From Phyllostachys edulis (Eukaryota; Streptophyta; Magnoliopsida; Poales; Poaceae), in contig CM070548.1 of assembly GCA_036346405.1 (NCBI GenBank), positions 73,317,739-73,381,738 on the forward strand: a stretch of DNA of 64,000 nt, given 5' to 3'. Shown one piece after another: positions 27,071 to 39,228 of the stretch (the first letter of the stretch is position 1; every line of letters begins with the position of its first letter). The notes beneath the pieces were generated by a model. It had not been told where the DNA came from. It was given only the letters and a program-made list of their open reading frames with translations, and did no database searches. The translations under genes and the position numbers were made by a program.

Positions 27071-27243
27071 CAAGACGCCGTAGAGTATCTGCATGCCACA
27101 ATGCTGCAGATTACCAGAAAACCCCGACACTTGCTGATTTTCACAGAATTCAACAAACTCTCAAAGCAATTGCCAATTGTTTTATCATCCTAAGATCATG
27201 AGCATGTCCCCATGACATCCACAATGTCCTCATGATATCCACA

Positions 27244-27256
27244 ATCTCCCCCCTTG
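27244..27256 (-). promoter_or_regulatory. Polypurine tract before LTR copy B
   Basis: CAAGGGGGGAGAT on the minus strand directly precedes the TG of the LTR. It is the likely plus-strand primer, which marks this LTR as a 3' LTR of the sequence upstream of it. Confidence 0.7.
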
Positions 27257-28924
27257 ATGAACACATTGGCAATTTGCCAAAAATGTAAGTTTGAGGTTTT
27301 GAAAATGAAAATACTTACAATTTTGCGCAAAGGCTCAACTTGGCTCAAATACAAAAGAAAGCAATGAGAAGGACCAAGTTGGCTTCAGAATAGCATCAAC
27401 AAGTGAGATACGGCAAGAAGAAGCAAGAAAGCTTCCATTCCAGAGAAGTGCCAAAATCTCACTAAAGGTCCATTTGAAAGAACAATTGTTCTATTTGACC
27501 TTAGATCATTGTGAGTCTTCAAGAATTGCAATTCAAATTCAGAAATGACAAAAAGTTCAAAAGAATGCAATTTAAATGCTCCCCCTCACTATAATCATCA
27601 TTTTTCAAGAGAGAATTTTAAAATTTTCAATTTCTCCATTTCTTTCCAAAAAGCTCCTAACTTCTCCCCCTTACAAAACTTCTCCTTCATATCCAAAAAG
27701 CTCTTTATTAACATTACATTTTTGCTATATCTTCTCCCCCTTTGACAATGGATTCATCAAGAAATCATGCATTTCTTCTAATCCAGAGATGACAAATGCA
27801 CAAAAAAAGGAAGAAACAAAAGAAAGAGCATGCATGAAATGCACTGGAGTGGCTTCATTTTTTGTGTTTTTTAGTTTTTAGTAAAAGAAACTTTGGAGAT
27901 TACTCAATTGAACAAGCTAGTATTTCTATTATCACTCAAGACATATCAAGCCTGACACAGCTAGCAAGATCATGTTAAGACATGTATAGCAAAGCTAAGC
28001 TAGTGAGCTGAAAATACCACATGTTGTTAGATTAACGTAAGCAATGCTTCAAAATTAGCAAGTTCAACAACAGGTATCCTAAAAATGATAATGGCATTGT
28101 CAGAATGTCAATGTGAGATCCAGAAGCTAGCAAAGACCATTTTAGAGACAAAAAGTTCTGAATTGAATCATTTTGCTCAAGTTTTAGAGACAAAATGTTC
28201 TGAATTGAATCATTTTGCTCAAGTTTTTGTCAAAAGCCCAATTTTCAACTATTTTTCATTTGCAATGAATATTCAAGTTGATCAAAGGTCTATCTTAGTA
28301 AAGAAGGTCTTGGACTAGGAGCCATCCACAACCTCTTCCTAAGCTTCAACCAATTTTGACAATTTATTTTCTTGGCCATGTGCTAGATCTCAAGCCTTGC
28401 CGCGACCATCCCAAGCACAAAAAGCTTAAAAGAGTGGTTTAGGTCATGCAAAACTCCCCCTGAGTTTATGCCTAGTACAATGGCAAGCTGTCTCATAAGA
28501 AAGAATTGGTGAGATCAGTTTTTTCGCACAAAAGAGATCATTTTTCATTGATTAAAAAAGTAATTGTAGATTCTTAAAAGAACAAGAAGCTCCATAAATG
28601 CTCAATCCTAGATCCAAGAGCTAACAAAGCAATTTTGACATGGCCAATGTCACAAAAGGATCACTAATTGTGCAACTAGCTAAAAGATCCACAAATTGCA
28701 ATTTTCAGTTCAAATTGTCTTAAAGTGCTAGCTCAATTAGCAAAGACATTACTGCACATGTGAGAGCATGATAATTCTAGCAAGTCAAAAAACTAGACAT
28801 AGTATTGAGCAAGAATTGAAATACTAAAGCTCAACAGGGTAATAAGCAAAGCTTCATCAATTAAAAGATAAAAGCGGTAAAGCTTATATTACAGCACAAA
28901 TCAGCCTGAAAACCAAAACTCAAA
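27257..28924 (-). mobile_element. 3' noncoding internal region of a Sirevirus-type element
   Basis: A/T-rich sequence with no gene. It has several minus-strand GGGGGAGAAG-like blocks (27585, 27664, 27736 and 28452) typical of the region downstream of Sirevirus pol. A 41-bp unit is repeated twice at 28141-28223. Confidence 0.55.
28141..28223. repeat. 41-bp tandem duplication
   Basis: Two nearly identical units, each beginning TTTAGAGACAAAA and ending TTTTGCTCAAG. Confidence 0.85.
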
Positions 28925-30372
28925 TCAGTCTATTTTTTGATCTATAAGGCCAAACTCCACAAAACTTAAGACACACATTCTCTGAGATATTAGGAACCTA
29001 TTCCAATCAAGGATCACATAGATCCATGCCAAAGTTCCTATCTTTTTCAGGTTGAACGAAGGGTATTCCAAAAACGAGTCAAAATCGAAATATGATCTAA
29101 AGACTTGCTCGTGGGTAAATGATGATCAAGATGATCCTAGATGGGTTTCCATATGTCATAGCAAGTTAGATCAAGGCAAAAAACCAAGCAAAAACTCATG
29201 AATCAAAGAAGGACTCAAAATCACCAAATAAAGAGAAGGAAAACAAATAGACTCATCTTGAAGAAACTTTCCTTGGATTGATTTTGATATAGTATTGGTT
29301 TACAGCCACTCCATCAAGGAAGACAAAGACTCAATACATGAGCACAAAATCAAATCCAACTCTCTATAACCCTAACCTCCAACTATCCTCTCCCTAAGCA
29401 AACTAGGGTTTCAAAACAAATGAAAGAGTTTTTTTTGGAGATGCAGCCAGCACCCTCCTCTATTTATAGTGGAGGTCTAGACCTTCTAGAAGATTGAACC
29501 CTAATGGGCCCCCGTTAAGCCCACACACAAACGGGTCACACACGTACGTATTTTAAAGCGTCGTCTTCATCTCCTCTTGACTTAATCCGCTTCACCTTGC
29601 GCCATCTTACGCCGTGGGTTGGCAAAAAGTCATCAAGGTGGTATTTGATAAAATTACCAAAATACCCCTTCTCGATCTTTTTGCAAAGACCGAGTCCCAT
29701 CTTCGTAAAGCACTTCTATGCTTCGCCACGTGTAGGTTGATCCAATGGCTCTCATCATGTCAGCAAGTCTCTCCTATCCGGCTCCCACTGAAACCACCAT
29801 GGCACTTGCACCGACTCCCGCGCCGTTTGATCCAACCCGTCGCACCGAACTACCCGTTCGGTCACCTTTGTCCCTTATGCGCCATGCTTGACTCCATTGA
29901 CCTCACCCGGCATCTCCGATCGTTCTGAACCTCAGCTCTCCAAGCTTAGTCTCAATCATCCTCGCCGTTGATCGTCATTGACCTCCAAGCACCCTGCATA
30001 ACAATAGACAAAGAAATCGATTCCGGAAACAAGTTCTTCACAACTTGACCCACGTTAGCCAAAACATGCATCATGCAACACATATGCATTGAAACCAATG
30101 AACTTGACCTAACCCAACAATCATCGCCACTTTTGGCCGATGAACAGTAGCAAAATCGGTCAGACCGCCATTCATTAGCTGGTCTAACCGCTGGCCAGTC
30201 TGATCGTTGTTTACAAGCCGGTCTGACCGTGTGCCCAACGTCAGTCTGACCGCACTTGACCTGACAACAAACCAAACTTTAACGAAAACGCGTGTTTCGA
30301 CAAACCGTTAACGACATTACCAATTGTAACCTCATCCTAAGATCGTGCACATATCCCATGATATCTATTGTA
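28925..30372 (-). repeat. Truncated Sirevirus-type LTR (copy A)
   Basis: Collinear with much of LTR copy B. Shared features include ATTAGGAACCTATTCCAA, CTTGCTCGTGGGT, a TATA box (ACTATAAATA, minus, 29470-29461) and ATGCATCATGCAACACATAT. Its upstream end is degenerate near 30372, and about 250 bp of the LTR's transcribed end are missing near 28925. Its palindromes at 30130-30245 use a GGTCTGACCG core instead of GGTACTACCG. Confidence 0.7.
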
Positions 30373-32090
30373 AGGCAGCGCAATAGGTCGAGGAAAGGAA
30401 TAGACACGCAACCCGGACTACCGACATGTATGCAAGGGAAAGTAAAGCCGATCAAGGAATTAGGTCGAAAGAAGATCCGACAAGCAAATCAGAGGATAGA
30501 AACAAAACACAAAGACCAAACCGAAGTAACACACGGATGACGAAATCAAATCGATGGCAAGCACACCAGGTGAATGAAATGCACACAAGAAGGTAACCAA
30601 CTAAACCTTTAAAAAACAAAGAAAAACGTTGGATCTGGACTACAGCCCAAAAGGAGTACCGAACGGACCCCTATCCGAGCTGGATTAAAATGAGAACGAA
30701 CGGTGACCAAACCTCCCTATTAGCTTGCACGACAGTAAGAACAGCAGACACGTCACACAAAAAGGGGAAGAAATTAGCGTGAACGTAAAAACAGGAGTGG
30801 CAAGGAACTGATGGAACTGATAGAGACAAACCCAAGCAGAAAAGGAGCAAGGAGAGAATGCACCACCCCAAATAGGAAACGCAACAAATAGGGGAACGAG
30901 ATAAGCGCATATCAAGCAATCAGCAGGACGAAGGGCAACATATACAGGTAAGAAGAAGAATAAACCAGGGCGAAACAAGACCCGACAAACAAAGTAGGAC
31001 ATAGACAAAAAATGTAGAGCAAAAAACGAGGTGGAACACAACAGGGCGAAGGGCAGCATATACAGGTAAGAAGAAGAATAAACCAGGGCGAAACAAGACC
31101 CGAGAAGCAAAGCAGAACACGACAAAAAAAACATAGAGCAAAAAACAAGGTGGAACACAGACGCGTAAATCAGATTGACTGCAGGCACCCGAATGCAAAC
31201 GACACGCACACACGAAAATAAGAACTATCTAAAAACACTACAAGTAAGGAAAACATACGACCTGGGCTGCGGTCCAGAAGAAAGGCTGAAGGGAGTGGCC
31301 GCAGCAAGGTGGGTTCCAGCTAAACCCAAGCGTGAACGAACATCCCTCCCAATGTGCGCGATAGGAACACCAGTAGGCACAATCTGCAAAAGGTCGAAGA
31401 ACACATCAACCAATCAAGAGGATGAAAGGCACCATACACACAGAACAAAAGCAACAACACAAGCACAAAAGGCAACCTAGATGAGCATAAGAAAATAAGA
31501 GATAAAACAAAAAAAAGGACAACGAAGGAGAAGCAACGACCTGGTATGCAACAAAAAATGTAGCCTAAACGACGAGGGCTGACCAAGGCGGATCCCAAGC
31601 AAAAGAAAGCGCGAAAGGATCTCGTTCATAGCCTGCGCGACAAGAACAACAGTAGCCACAGTCTGCAAAAGGGCGTTCAAATTAGCATAGATAGGGAAAA
31701 CAAATGAGCAGCGACCAACTACCTAAGGCAAGTCGACCGACAAAGAAAGCGAGAGGCGGTGCACAACCGACCACAAAGGAAATCCGGGGAAGACGAAGGG
31801 AAAAAGCAAGGTTGAAGCTGAGGAAAGGCGTGGGACAGAGAAAGCGAGGGCCAGCGCAGAACACAACGAAAAGGAAATCCAGAGAAGACAAAGGGAGAAG
31901 GCGAGGCTGCACAAGTAAGCGGCGTCTCGCACCTTCCACCTGGTACAAAGGTACAAACGAGGAGACGCTCGCGGCACTGGACAAAAAAGTCACGTGATCA
32001 GGAAACCGGTAATAACCAGAGTTAGACTGTGCCTGCGATAAACCGACTCGCGCAACGAGAGTGCCTTGGGAGCGCCATTTTCACGAGCTT
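30373..32090. repeat. Purine-rich block with nested tandem repeats
   Basis: The plus strand is rich in A, G and C and poor in T, so long pyrimidine-rich ORFs appear on the minus strand. A 118-bp unit is duplicated (30929-31046 and 31047 to about 31160). A 95-bp unit recurs near 31776 and 31871. A third family (GCGCGA..AGGAACACCAGTAG..ACAATCTGCAAAAGG) recurs near 30715, 31350 and 31640. I do not recognise the parent element and assign no gene. Confidence 0.6.
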
Positions 32091-33934
32091 TAGGTAAAGG
32101 AAAGATATATTATTTGATTGCTGAAAGTATATTGAATTGATGAATATTTTAATAGTATAAACTAATTCTTTATTTCAGCTATTCATATTCTTATTCCTAT
32201 TCGTACCGACCTCTGTGAAAAAAATATAAAAACAAATATAGGGACGCCATTATGGAGCCCTGAGCCTTCCTCCCGCTTCCGGTCTTCCACTCTTCCTCCC
32301 ATTCTATTTCCAGCCCAAAGCCCAACTAAACAACACAAGCACAACCGAACAAACCCCAATCTCTTGCTTCTCGACGCCTCGACACAGCGCCGCCGCCCGC
32401 CGTCGCCGTGGCATCGCTCGACCTCGACACAACGCGCCACGGCGCCGCCCCGCCGCCGACCGCCGAAGCCCCAAATTGACGCGCCCCCACCGCACCTCTC
32501 CTTGGCGCCTGCTGCTGCTGGTCGTCCCCACACCACCGACGCCCGAAGCCCCGGATTGACGCGCTCCCCCGCCGCACCTCACCCCCGTTGGGCCGTCCCA
32601 CGCAGGCCTTCCGCCGTCCGCCCGTCCGGAGTACGGTACTCCCTACTCCTTCTCTCACTCCCCCTTTGATCCTTAGCGGTTTACCCTTCCAACTCCATAG
32701 TTCCACTGAAATCTGAATGACAGAAGAATTAATGCCGTGTGTTTTGCGTTTCCTATGTAGGATTAGCCGACTAGGAATTACCGAATTAGGGACACAAAAT
32801 GCAGAGGACCATGACGTTATCATCTTATATATTGGGTCTTCCTATTTTGTTGTATAGTTAAGCATAGGGCTCAAATTTCATATCAATTATGCATTTGCGC
32901 TGTACCTTTTTGTTATGCCTTGCGTGGGTAGTATTTAGCCTAAGTTTTAGTCCATTAGAATTCAGCCCAGGGCTTGGTGGAGTCCTGGTTCCGCCACTCG
33001 TCACGTCCTAGTTTTCTAATGCAATTGAGCCATAAACTCTAAAATCAGTGAAGCGTAAATTTGAGTACAGCTGTCCATGTTTTACGACGAGGACTTAGTT
33101 GTCGGTGATGTGCAACTGGAACTAGACTGCCCATGAAGTAACTCCACTTTTGCTCTCTCCCTGAGCATAAATGGAGTTGGAGGTTGATGGAAGACGTGCT
33201 CGCAACGATGGTTCATCAATAGCGGTGATGATCTTCGCTAGAAAAATCAACCAACATCCTCATGTTGATGAGGAACTTCAATATGTAGGTCATTTGCTAC
33301 CTCAATTTTGACCATTTTTGGGATGGGAACTAGAGTTGGAGACATGGAAAATCTTTTTATACGCTATTGAATAGAGAAAATAACTCAGTCCTCTCTCAAA
33401 GAGGTATAAATTGCTAAATACCATCCAGTGTGAGGATGACATGTGAGACCTAGGGCTGCATGTCAGTGACATTGACATATAGGATGGTATTTTTCAATCG
33501 ATAATCTTTGTGATGGTACTGAGCAGCCATTGTATTTTTCATGCTCCCTCTTGTGACACTACTATGAGTTCATGCCATTATTGACCGAATTCCGCCAGTT
33601 AAGCCGTGATATGGCCGTGCAAAGACACTTTTGCCGTTGTACTCATAAATACACTACCATACTGGCCCACATATCAGCTCCTTCCCTCCTCTCTCTGCAA
33701 CTGATGGCCCACATGTCATATTCTTCCTCCTCTTCCCCCCTTTCTTCTTATCATTTCCCCTTTTTCATCCCGAGTCTTCCTTCTCCCGTCCTTACTGATC
33801 TGCTCGTCGAACATGGTGACAATGATGTCATTGGTCGCCGTCTACCACCTCAAACCGAGAAGGAAAAATATTAAAGCAAAAAACATAAAAAGATAACATA
33901 TAGAAATAGAAACAAAAAAAAGCACAAGCTACGA
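32091..33934. other. Unassigned sequence
   Basis: Bases 32240-32660 are GC-rich and contain an imperfect repeat of a CCGAAGCCCC..ATTGACGCGC unit. The rest is A/T-rich. ORFs here lack domains. The phrase GGAGTCCTGGTTCCGCCACT near 32970 looks like dispersed plant repeat sequence. No gene supported. Confidence 0.4.
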
Positions 33935-34256
33935 CCCTCTTTGGAACGTAGGATTTTTGGAGGAATTTTGAAGGAATAGAATACTATAGGAAAATTTCCT
34001 ATATGGCCCTTTGGAACAAAGGAATGAGCTTCCAAGATTCCTATGAAATTCCATGGAATGACTCTTATCCATAAGAATTTTGCAGGAATTCTAACATGAG
34101 GCTAACCTCATGGAAAAAATCCTTTTGTGTCTTGCATGGACCTCCTATCTCTTCGAACACCTTTAAAGGATAGTTCCTCTGTTTCACATTCTTGAAGGAT
34201 TGCATCGTCATTTCAGTGCAATTCCTGTGTTTTTTAATTTCGTGCTCGAAAGAGGG
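33935..34256. mobile_element. MITE-like element
   Basis: The ends are CCCTCTTTGGAAC (33935) and the inverted CCCTCTTTCGAGC (ending 34256). Subterminal AAGGAAT blocks occur on both sides and there is no coding capacity. No target duplication is clear. It lies just upstream of the presumed 5' UTR exon of the TRAPPC2-like locus. Confidence 0.5.
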
Positions 34257-34359
34257 ACCCATCCTTCGTAGGGCGTACAATTGAAAAAAAAGGAAAAAGA
34301 AAATAAATGGAGAAGAAGCATGCTGCATGTTTTTTCCCGGCCCACTTCTGAGTTCTGAA

Positions 34360-34486
34360 CGAGCCCAAAAGCGCCAAACTCGTCTTGTTGGTTGCGCACG
34401 CTTGGTTTCCACAATGGAAGCTCTCGCGCCGGAAGTCGCTGACGGCCAGCTCCGGTGACCCCTCAAGTCGTAGATCCCTGCAACTA
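34360..34486 (+). other. Presumed 5' UTR exon of the TRAPPC2-like locus
   Basis: A GC-rich segment ends at a good donor, CTA/GTGAGT at 34487. The next acceptor, TTTCTTGCAG, lies just before the coding exon at 35438. The transcription start is not determined. Confidence 0.35.
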
Positions 34487-34925
34487 GTGAGTGCATCGTT
34501 CCTACCTCTGCTTCGATCCGAGCTCATACCCCTGCTTCCCATCCCATAGTTTGGTAGTTTTGGGTGGTCGGTGTCTGATAGTTTCAAGAGCGTCGGAAAC
34601 TCCGAGATCTCTAGAGGGAGGTGTATGGAAACGAGAGATTTTCTTACATTCTGTTTAGACGCTTTTTTTTGTTTGTTGAATTGTTGTAGGATTGCATAGC
34701 TTTGGATCCCCATCGCTTCTAGAGTTACCAAGAAATTCATGTTCTTTTTCAGCAGAAAAAATGTGCTATGTTTAGATGCGAGGGGAGTTTTTTCGTCAAT
34801 CCACCCAATCGCAACCCCCTTCCCAAATCTTGCCAAAGCTTTTGCTTTTGCTCCATCTATGCTTGTAGCCTTGTAAACTTGATAAACCAAATGCTTAGTG
34901 GGTAGATTCAATTGCATTCTTTGAT

Positions 34926-35160
34926 GGGGTGTTTGGTTTGAGGGATCACTTCATCCTAGGATGGATTGGTCCATCATGGGATCATTCCATAAATTTGGTG
35001 GGATGACACCATTTCTCATTTTTGTACTAGACTTATGCTTATGAAGGATGAGATGGTGATGGACCGACCCATCCTATTCCTCAAACCAATCAGTTGGGTT
35101 ATGTTCGGAGTTAGGATCAGATGGTCAATTCACCATCTCGTCCTTCAAACCAAACACCCC
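34926..35160. mobile_element. MITE with 20-bp terminal inverted repeats
   Basis: The left end GGGGTGTTTGGTTTGAGGGA matches the reverse complement of the right end at 19 of 20 bases. Length 235 bp, no coding capacity; the type is common in grass introns and flanks. Flanking bases (GAT and ATT) do not give an exact target duplication. It lies inside the presumed 5' UTR intron of the TRAPPC2-like locus. Confidence 0.85.
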
Positions 35161-35439
35161 ATTAAGCATTGTGGTCTTTTTTACCTACCTTCTATGTTGT
35201 CTGTGATATTTACATACGTGCTACTCTACCTGTTATGGCGCACTTCAATTGTTTGATCATTCTTGGTTCTTAGTGTGTTCATGTATAATACTAATCATGG
35301 TGAGGTAGCTTGCCTTACTCATGTCTCACGCTTATGATTTTTTTTTTTACAATTAATTCGCCCTAGCTATATAGTTATAACTTCTTTTTGGCAATTCAAA
35401 TTGCTTGCAGAGATATGCACTGCAATCTTTCTTGCAGAA

Positions 35440-37293
35440 GTGGCAAGCACGGCGTGTTTTGTGATTGTTAGTAAGAATGATATCCCAATCTATGAGGCTG
35501 AAGTTGGATCTGCTCCAAAAGTACGGTTTTTTCAATACATTCCATCTAGTAATTTATGTTATGTTCCACCTGATTACATTCGTGATATTTTTATCTGTCA
35601 CTGTATTACAACATGGCTTTGTTGTTGTAAGTCTGCAACACACTCCAATCATCAGTGTGGTCTTAAAAGCTTACATGGGTGGTTTTGTTCCTCTATTCGC
35701 TACTGCTGATGGAATGCATGCTATTTCATATTTAGAAGCAGAGAACGTACACATATATGTGTACTGTACACTATTATATCAATGGTTTGCTACTGCTATA
35801 CTATTTTTTGCTGACTTATTTTGCTGCTTATTATATGTAATCTCCGCTGTTGATTCAATTTCGACTAAGAATAACTTGTTCATATGAACTGTAAACATCA
35901 TGTGTATCAGTTGAATTAATTCTTAGGCAAACCATATGTTGGAAACTTGGAATGTGTACCACATCATTTTTCCCTAAAGAGGCATAGGCGTATAGCTATT
36001 GTGAGGAACTGGGGATACATGCACCACTTCTCGTATATGCTATCTGAGGCATGTCTTGATTGCATTTACATGTCCTTGTATTTTGACCTATTATAATTTG
36101 TATAGGCAGTTTGCATTTTCAATATGCCCCTTCAATTTACTATTTTCCTTCCTCTCGCAGAAAGAAGATCAAGCTTATCAGCATCAGTTCATTTTGCATG
36201 ATGCATTAGATGTTGTTCAGGACCTTGCATGGCATACAAGTGCAATGTGAGTGGTTTTTGGCCTGTCATTTCCCTGTTGGGTGCAGCCAAAGATATGTTG
36301 TCGTTTCTCTTCTATCTCTTCCTGTTTTTCTCTTCTATCTCTTCCTGTTTTTGGCTTCACAAACCCATTCACCATTTTCTGCAATTTTTCAGGTTTCTGA
36401 AGTCAGTAGATAGATTCAATGACCTTGTGGTGTCTGTTTATGTAACTGCTGGTCATATCCTTTAAATACTAACACATGGTATATTTACTAGAGACCTTGT
36501 GGATTAATCTTGGGAGAAGAAGAAACTAGAAATGCGAGAAGTTAGATAGTGATAGTTTTATCTGAACTTTTTCGACAAGAATTATCATTTTTCCTGTCTG
36601 CGAATGACTTGAGTCTGTCACAACCGGGAAATTTTGTTTCTCATGCTTGTCTTTATTTCCTATGAGGGTCATAACCATGATTGGCCAATGGCCATGCTAT
36701 CTTTCCTTCAATTTCTCCCATAATCGAAGCATTGTTTTTCCCTTAACGACCAGTTTGGCACAAACTAGATTTATGTTGCTTCATGACTCGCGAAGCGAGG
36801 ATGGAATAAAAAGCTTCTTTCAGGAGGTTCACGATCTTTACATAAGGTAATAAGCTAACTCTAAAGATATGTGGTATGTTCCTTATGTTTTCTGTCCATA
36901 TCTTATCTATTTTGCAGTTGGATAAAAAAAATCTCCAATGGTTTCTCCTATCTTATTTTTATTTATTTACATTATCTTCCATCAAAGGGATGGAATTTAC
37001 TAGTCCTCTACTGGATATGGGCTCCTAACTGTTTCTGTTGACTACTTGATTATTCATTCCATAGCTCGCAAAAGGAGATGTGTAATGTATATATTGTGAA
37101 ATTTGCCCGCTATGTTGTTTGATAAATTGCTCGTGCAATCCAGCATTCTTCTTGCTTGTGTTATAATAGAGTTCTCTTTGCGTATTTTTTTGCTGTGCAG
37201 ATATTCCTGAATCCAGTCTACCTACCTGGTTCTCGCATTACATCCTCTCATTTCGATACCAAGGTCAGGGCTCTTGCAAGGAAATATCTGTAG
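35440..37293 (+). pseudogene. TRAPPC2/sedlin-like (TRAPP complex subunit 2), probable pseudogene
   Basis: The exons are 35440-35520, 36161-36246, 36393-36454, 36762-36846 and 37201-37293. They encode nearly the whole 135-residue sedlin family protein. Segments such as STACFVIVSKNDIPIYEAE, DRFNDLVVSVYVTAG, RFMLLHDSRSEDGIKSFF and HFDTKVRALARKYL are recognisable. TRAPP subunits act as guanine-nucleotide exchange machinery in ER-Golgi vesicle tethering. There are two lesions. The expected start codon is GTG (35440-35442), with no usable upstream in-frame ATG. Exon 4 is one base short, ending ATAAG instead of ATAAAG, which throws exon 5 out of frame and creates an early stop. Intron 3 is of the U12 AT-AC type. 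The low number of lesions suggests recent decay, or a single-base assembly error at the A-run. Confidence 0.82.
36455..36761 (+). other. U12-type AT-AC intron in the TRAPPC2-like locus
   Basis: The intron opens with ATATCCTTT, an exact minor-spliceosome donor. It carries TTCCCTTAAC at 36739-36748 as branch site and ends in AC at 36761, about 15 bases after the branch adenosine. This junction keeps frame (GGT C / AA ACT) and yields AGQTRF in place of the usual AGHTRF. A GT-AG alternative does not rejoin the conserved protein. Confidence 0.85.
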
Positions 37294-37875
37294 AATACAC
37301 TCAGGTGGAAGACTGTAAGATCCACAGCCCCGGATGTTGTAGTGGCACTTTCTTTTTCTGTTTTAGTTCTTCCCACCCTTCAATGACCAAATAGATCCTG
37401 AAATCAGCTACTATCATGTACCAAAAATGCTTCTCAAACCAGATCTTGTTTACTTCTGAGGTCTTTCCCTTAGCTTATTGTATTGTACACTGCAAATTTA
37501 TTGAAGTATCTCATCTCCCTGTCGAAATTTCAGCTTTCTGTTCATCTCCTTATTTCTGACATGCACTGTTTCTAAGATAGTGTTCTTAAGCTCAATCCTG
37601 TGAACCTTGCCCTGTACGTTGCACATCAGTACTGTACCCTGATATCAGTAGTTATGCCAGGAGAAGGTGGTGGTGCCGCAGTATTCATCGCGAGCTGTAT
37701 GAAGTACGAACTATGCAGCAGCAGTAATGTTACAGGACACTGCGACTACAGATATCATGGCACTGTTGCTTCCTACGAATGGATCTGGCACTGTTGCTTC
37801 CTACGAATGGATCTGGCACTGTTGCTTTCTACGGATGGATCTTTGCACATCAGATAAGAATCGATTTATAATTGA
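37294..37875. other. 3' flank of the TRAPPC2-like locus
   Basis: Probable 3' UTR and flank, no further gene. A 28-bp unit (GGCACTGTTGCTTCCTACGA..) is repeated three times at 37759-37842. Confidence 0.5.
37759..37842. repeat. 28-bp unit, three tandem copies
   Basis: Units start at 37759, 37787 and 37815; the third has small changes. Confidence 0.9.
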
Positions 37876-37910
37876 CTAGAGACCCCTGCGCGCCTTGGTG
37901 CGCTCGTGGT
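37876..37910 (-). terminator. Helitron 3' terminal hairpin and CTAG end
   Basis: Minus strand: GAGCGC-ACCAAG-GCGC, then AGGGGTCT and CTAG. This is the palindrome-plus-CTRR signature used to end rolling-circle transfer. Confidence 0.75.
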
Positions 37911-38936
37911 ATTGAGGAGAAAAAAAATTGATGAAGAATATATCTAGATAACTGATGAATAATGAGCCTATTGATAGGCAAGGTTTGTGCATAACATTTA
38001 TGTGTCAGCATAATCTTAGTACTTAGTACGTAAGCATGCAGCCGCAAAGATACATATTGTCTAATTCTATCCGAACAGATTATCAAGTACGATGCAGCGC
38101 ATAGGACGAAACAATCAGGCAGGAGCGATTTCAGAGAAATCATAAAGAGGCAACCAAAAAAAAAGGATAGATGTGTTCGAGATTACCAAACTAAGAGTAT
38201 ATATAGCTGAGGTGGCAAGTAGAACGGATTGTCAATTTGGTTTTAGGCAAACAACACGAATCGTAGATATATTACATATTTGGATTGCAATAATATACAC
38301 CAGCTAACTTTGACGATATCGGCAGACAGGTTACGATTGAGCTAGACGTAACAGGAGGAGAGCTAAAAAATGCGGCATGGTAGGAGGCGTTGTAAAGGCT
38401 GCTGTAGCAAAGAAACGATTTATCTGTGTTAGTTCGAGTAGAGATAAGACGATGTTAAGATATTTAAACAAATGCAGAGCTATCTAGAGATTGCCATGTA
38501 AGTTGTTCTTAAAAATGGTCTTAAAAGAACAATAGGACAAAGAATAATACATATGGTTTGTTTCAGAAGAGACTCTTGAGAAATATACCTTTCAGTACAC
38601 GTTCCTGTAGGTCTCCATGTTCACGACCTGCTTCTTCCTATATAGTATATATCAGTAAGTTAATACTTCCATTTTCCAGGCCCTTTAGAAGAATAAGATG
38701 TGCATGTTCTTATCATTCTTTTAAAAAGATGCATCTTATGTTGGCTGTTGCATAATAGATTAATGAACACCTCTACATTACCGCGCCAAAAATCCAGATG
38801 CATCATGCATGAGAGGTGTTTGTATTGGCCAATTCCTTCCCTATAGCTTCAAAATTATATTTTAGACAAACACAGATTCCACATACCAATACATACTGGG
38901 CAGGTAGATTGCTCAACCGAGCTATATGTTTTGAAA

Positions 38937-39228
38937 GGCAGTGTATGTCCCATCTCTCACCTGGAAAGACGATAGTTTCAAATGTACGAAAAGGAATAAC
39001 GAATGGAGGTATACACAATAAAAGACTGCTAACCTTTGCTCCGATCAAAACAATCTTGCCTCAAACAAAATTCAGAAGAAAAGGCAGTGTATGTCCCATC
39101 TCTCACCTGGAAAGATGATAGTTTCAAATGTACGAAAAGGAATAACGAATGGAGGTATACACAATAAAAGACTGCTAACCTTTGCTCCGATCAAAACAAT
39201 CTTGCCTCAAACAAAAATCAGAAGAACG
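38937..39228. repeat. 146-bp tandem duplication inside the Helitron
   Basis: Two nearly identical units, starting at 38937 and 39083. Each contains part of a captured TBP exon and the intron after it. Confidence 0.88.

Larger units (their letters stand above)
24807..27243 (-). repeat. Sirevirus-type LTR (copy B)
   Basis: On the minus strand it starts TGTGGATATC at 27243, right after a polypurine tract. It ends with CTATTCACCCCCCCTCTAG and GATCCTACA at 24807. The same ending precedes the PBS in the 5' LTR at 55530-55564. A TATA box lies at 25739-25732, with arrays of short palindromes upstream of it. Length about 2.44 kb. It shares roughly 1.3 kb with the LTR-like block at 28925-30372. The expected PBS after 24807 is missing. 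Confidence 0.78.

Noticed and set aside
30685..31209. Hydrophobic 174-residue ORF on the minus strand
   Set aside because: Pyrimidine-rich low-complexity strand with tandem repeats. Several frames are open with similar Phe/Leu/Cys-rich content and no domain is recognisable.
36452..36761. GT-AG reading of TRAPPC2 intron 3
   Set aside because: Using GGTCAT as a GT donor does not restore the conserved protein. The AT-AC U12 reading does, and has donor and branch consensus.
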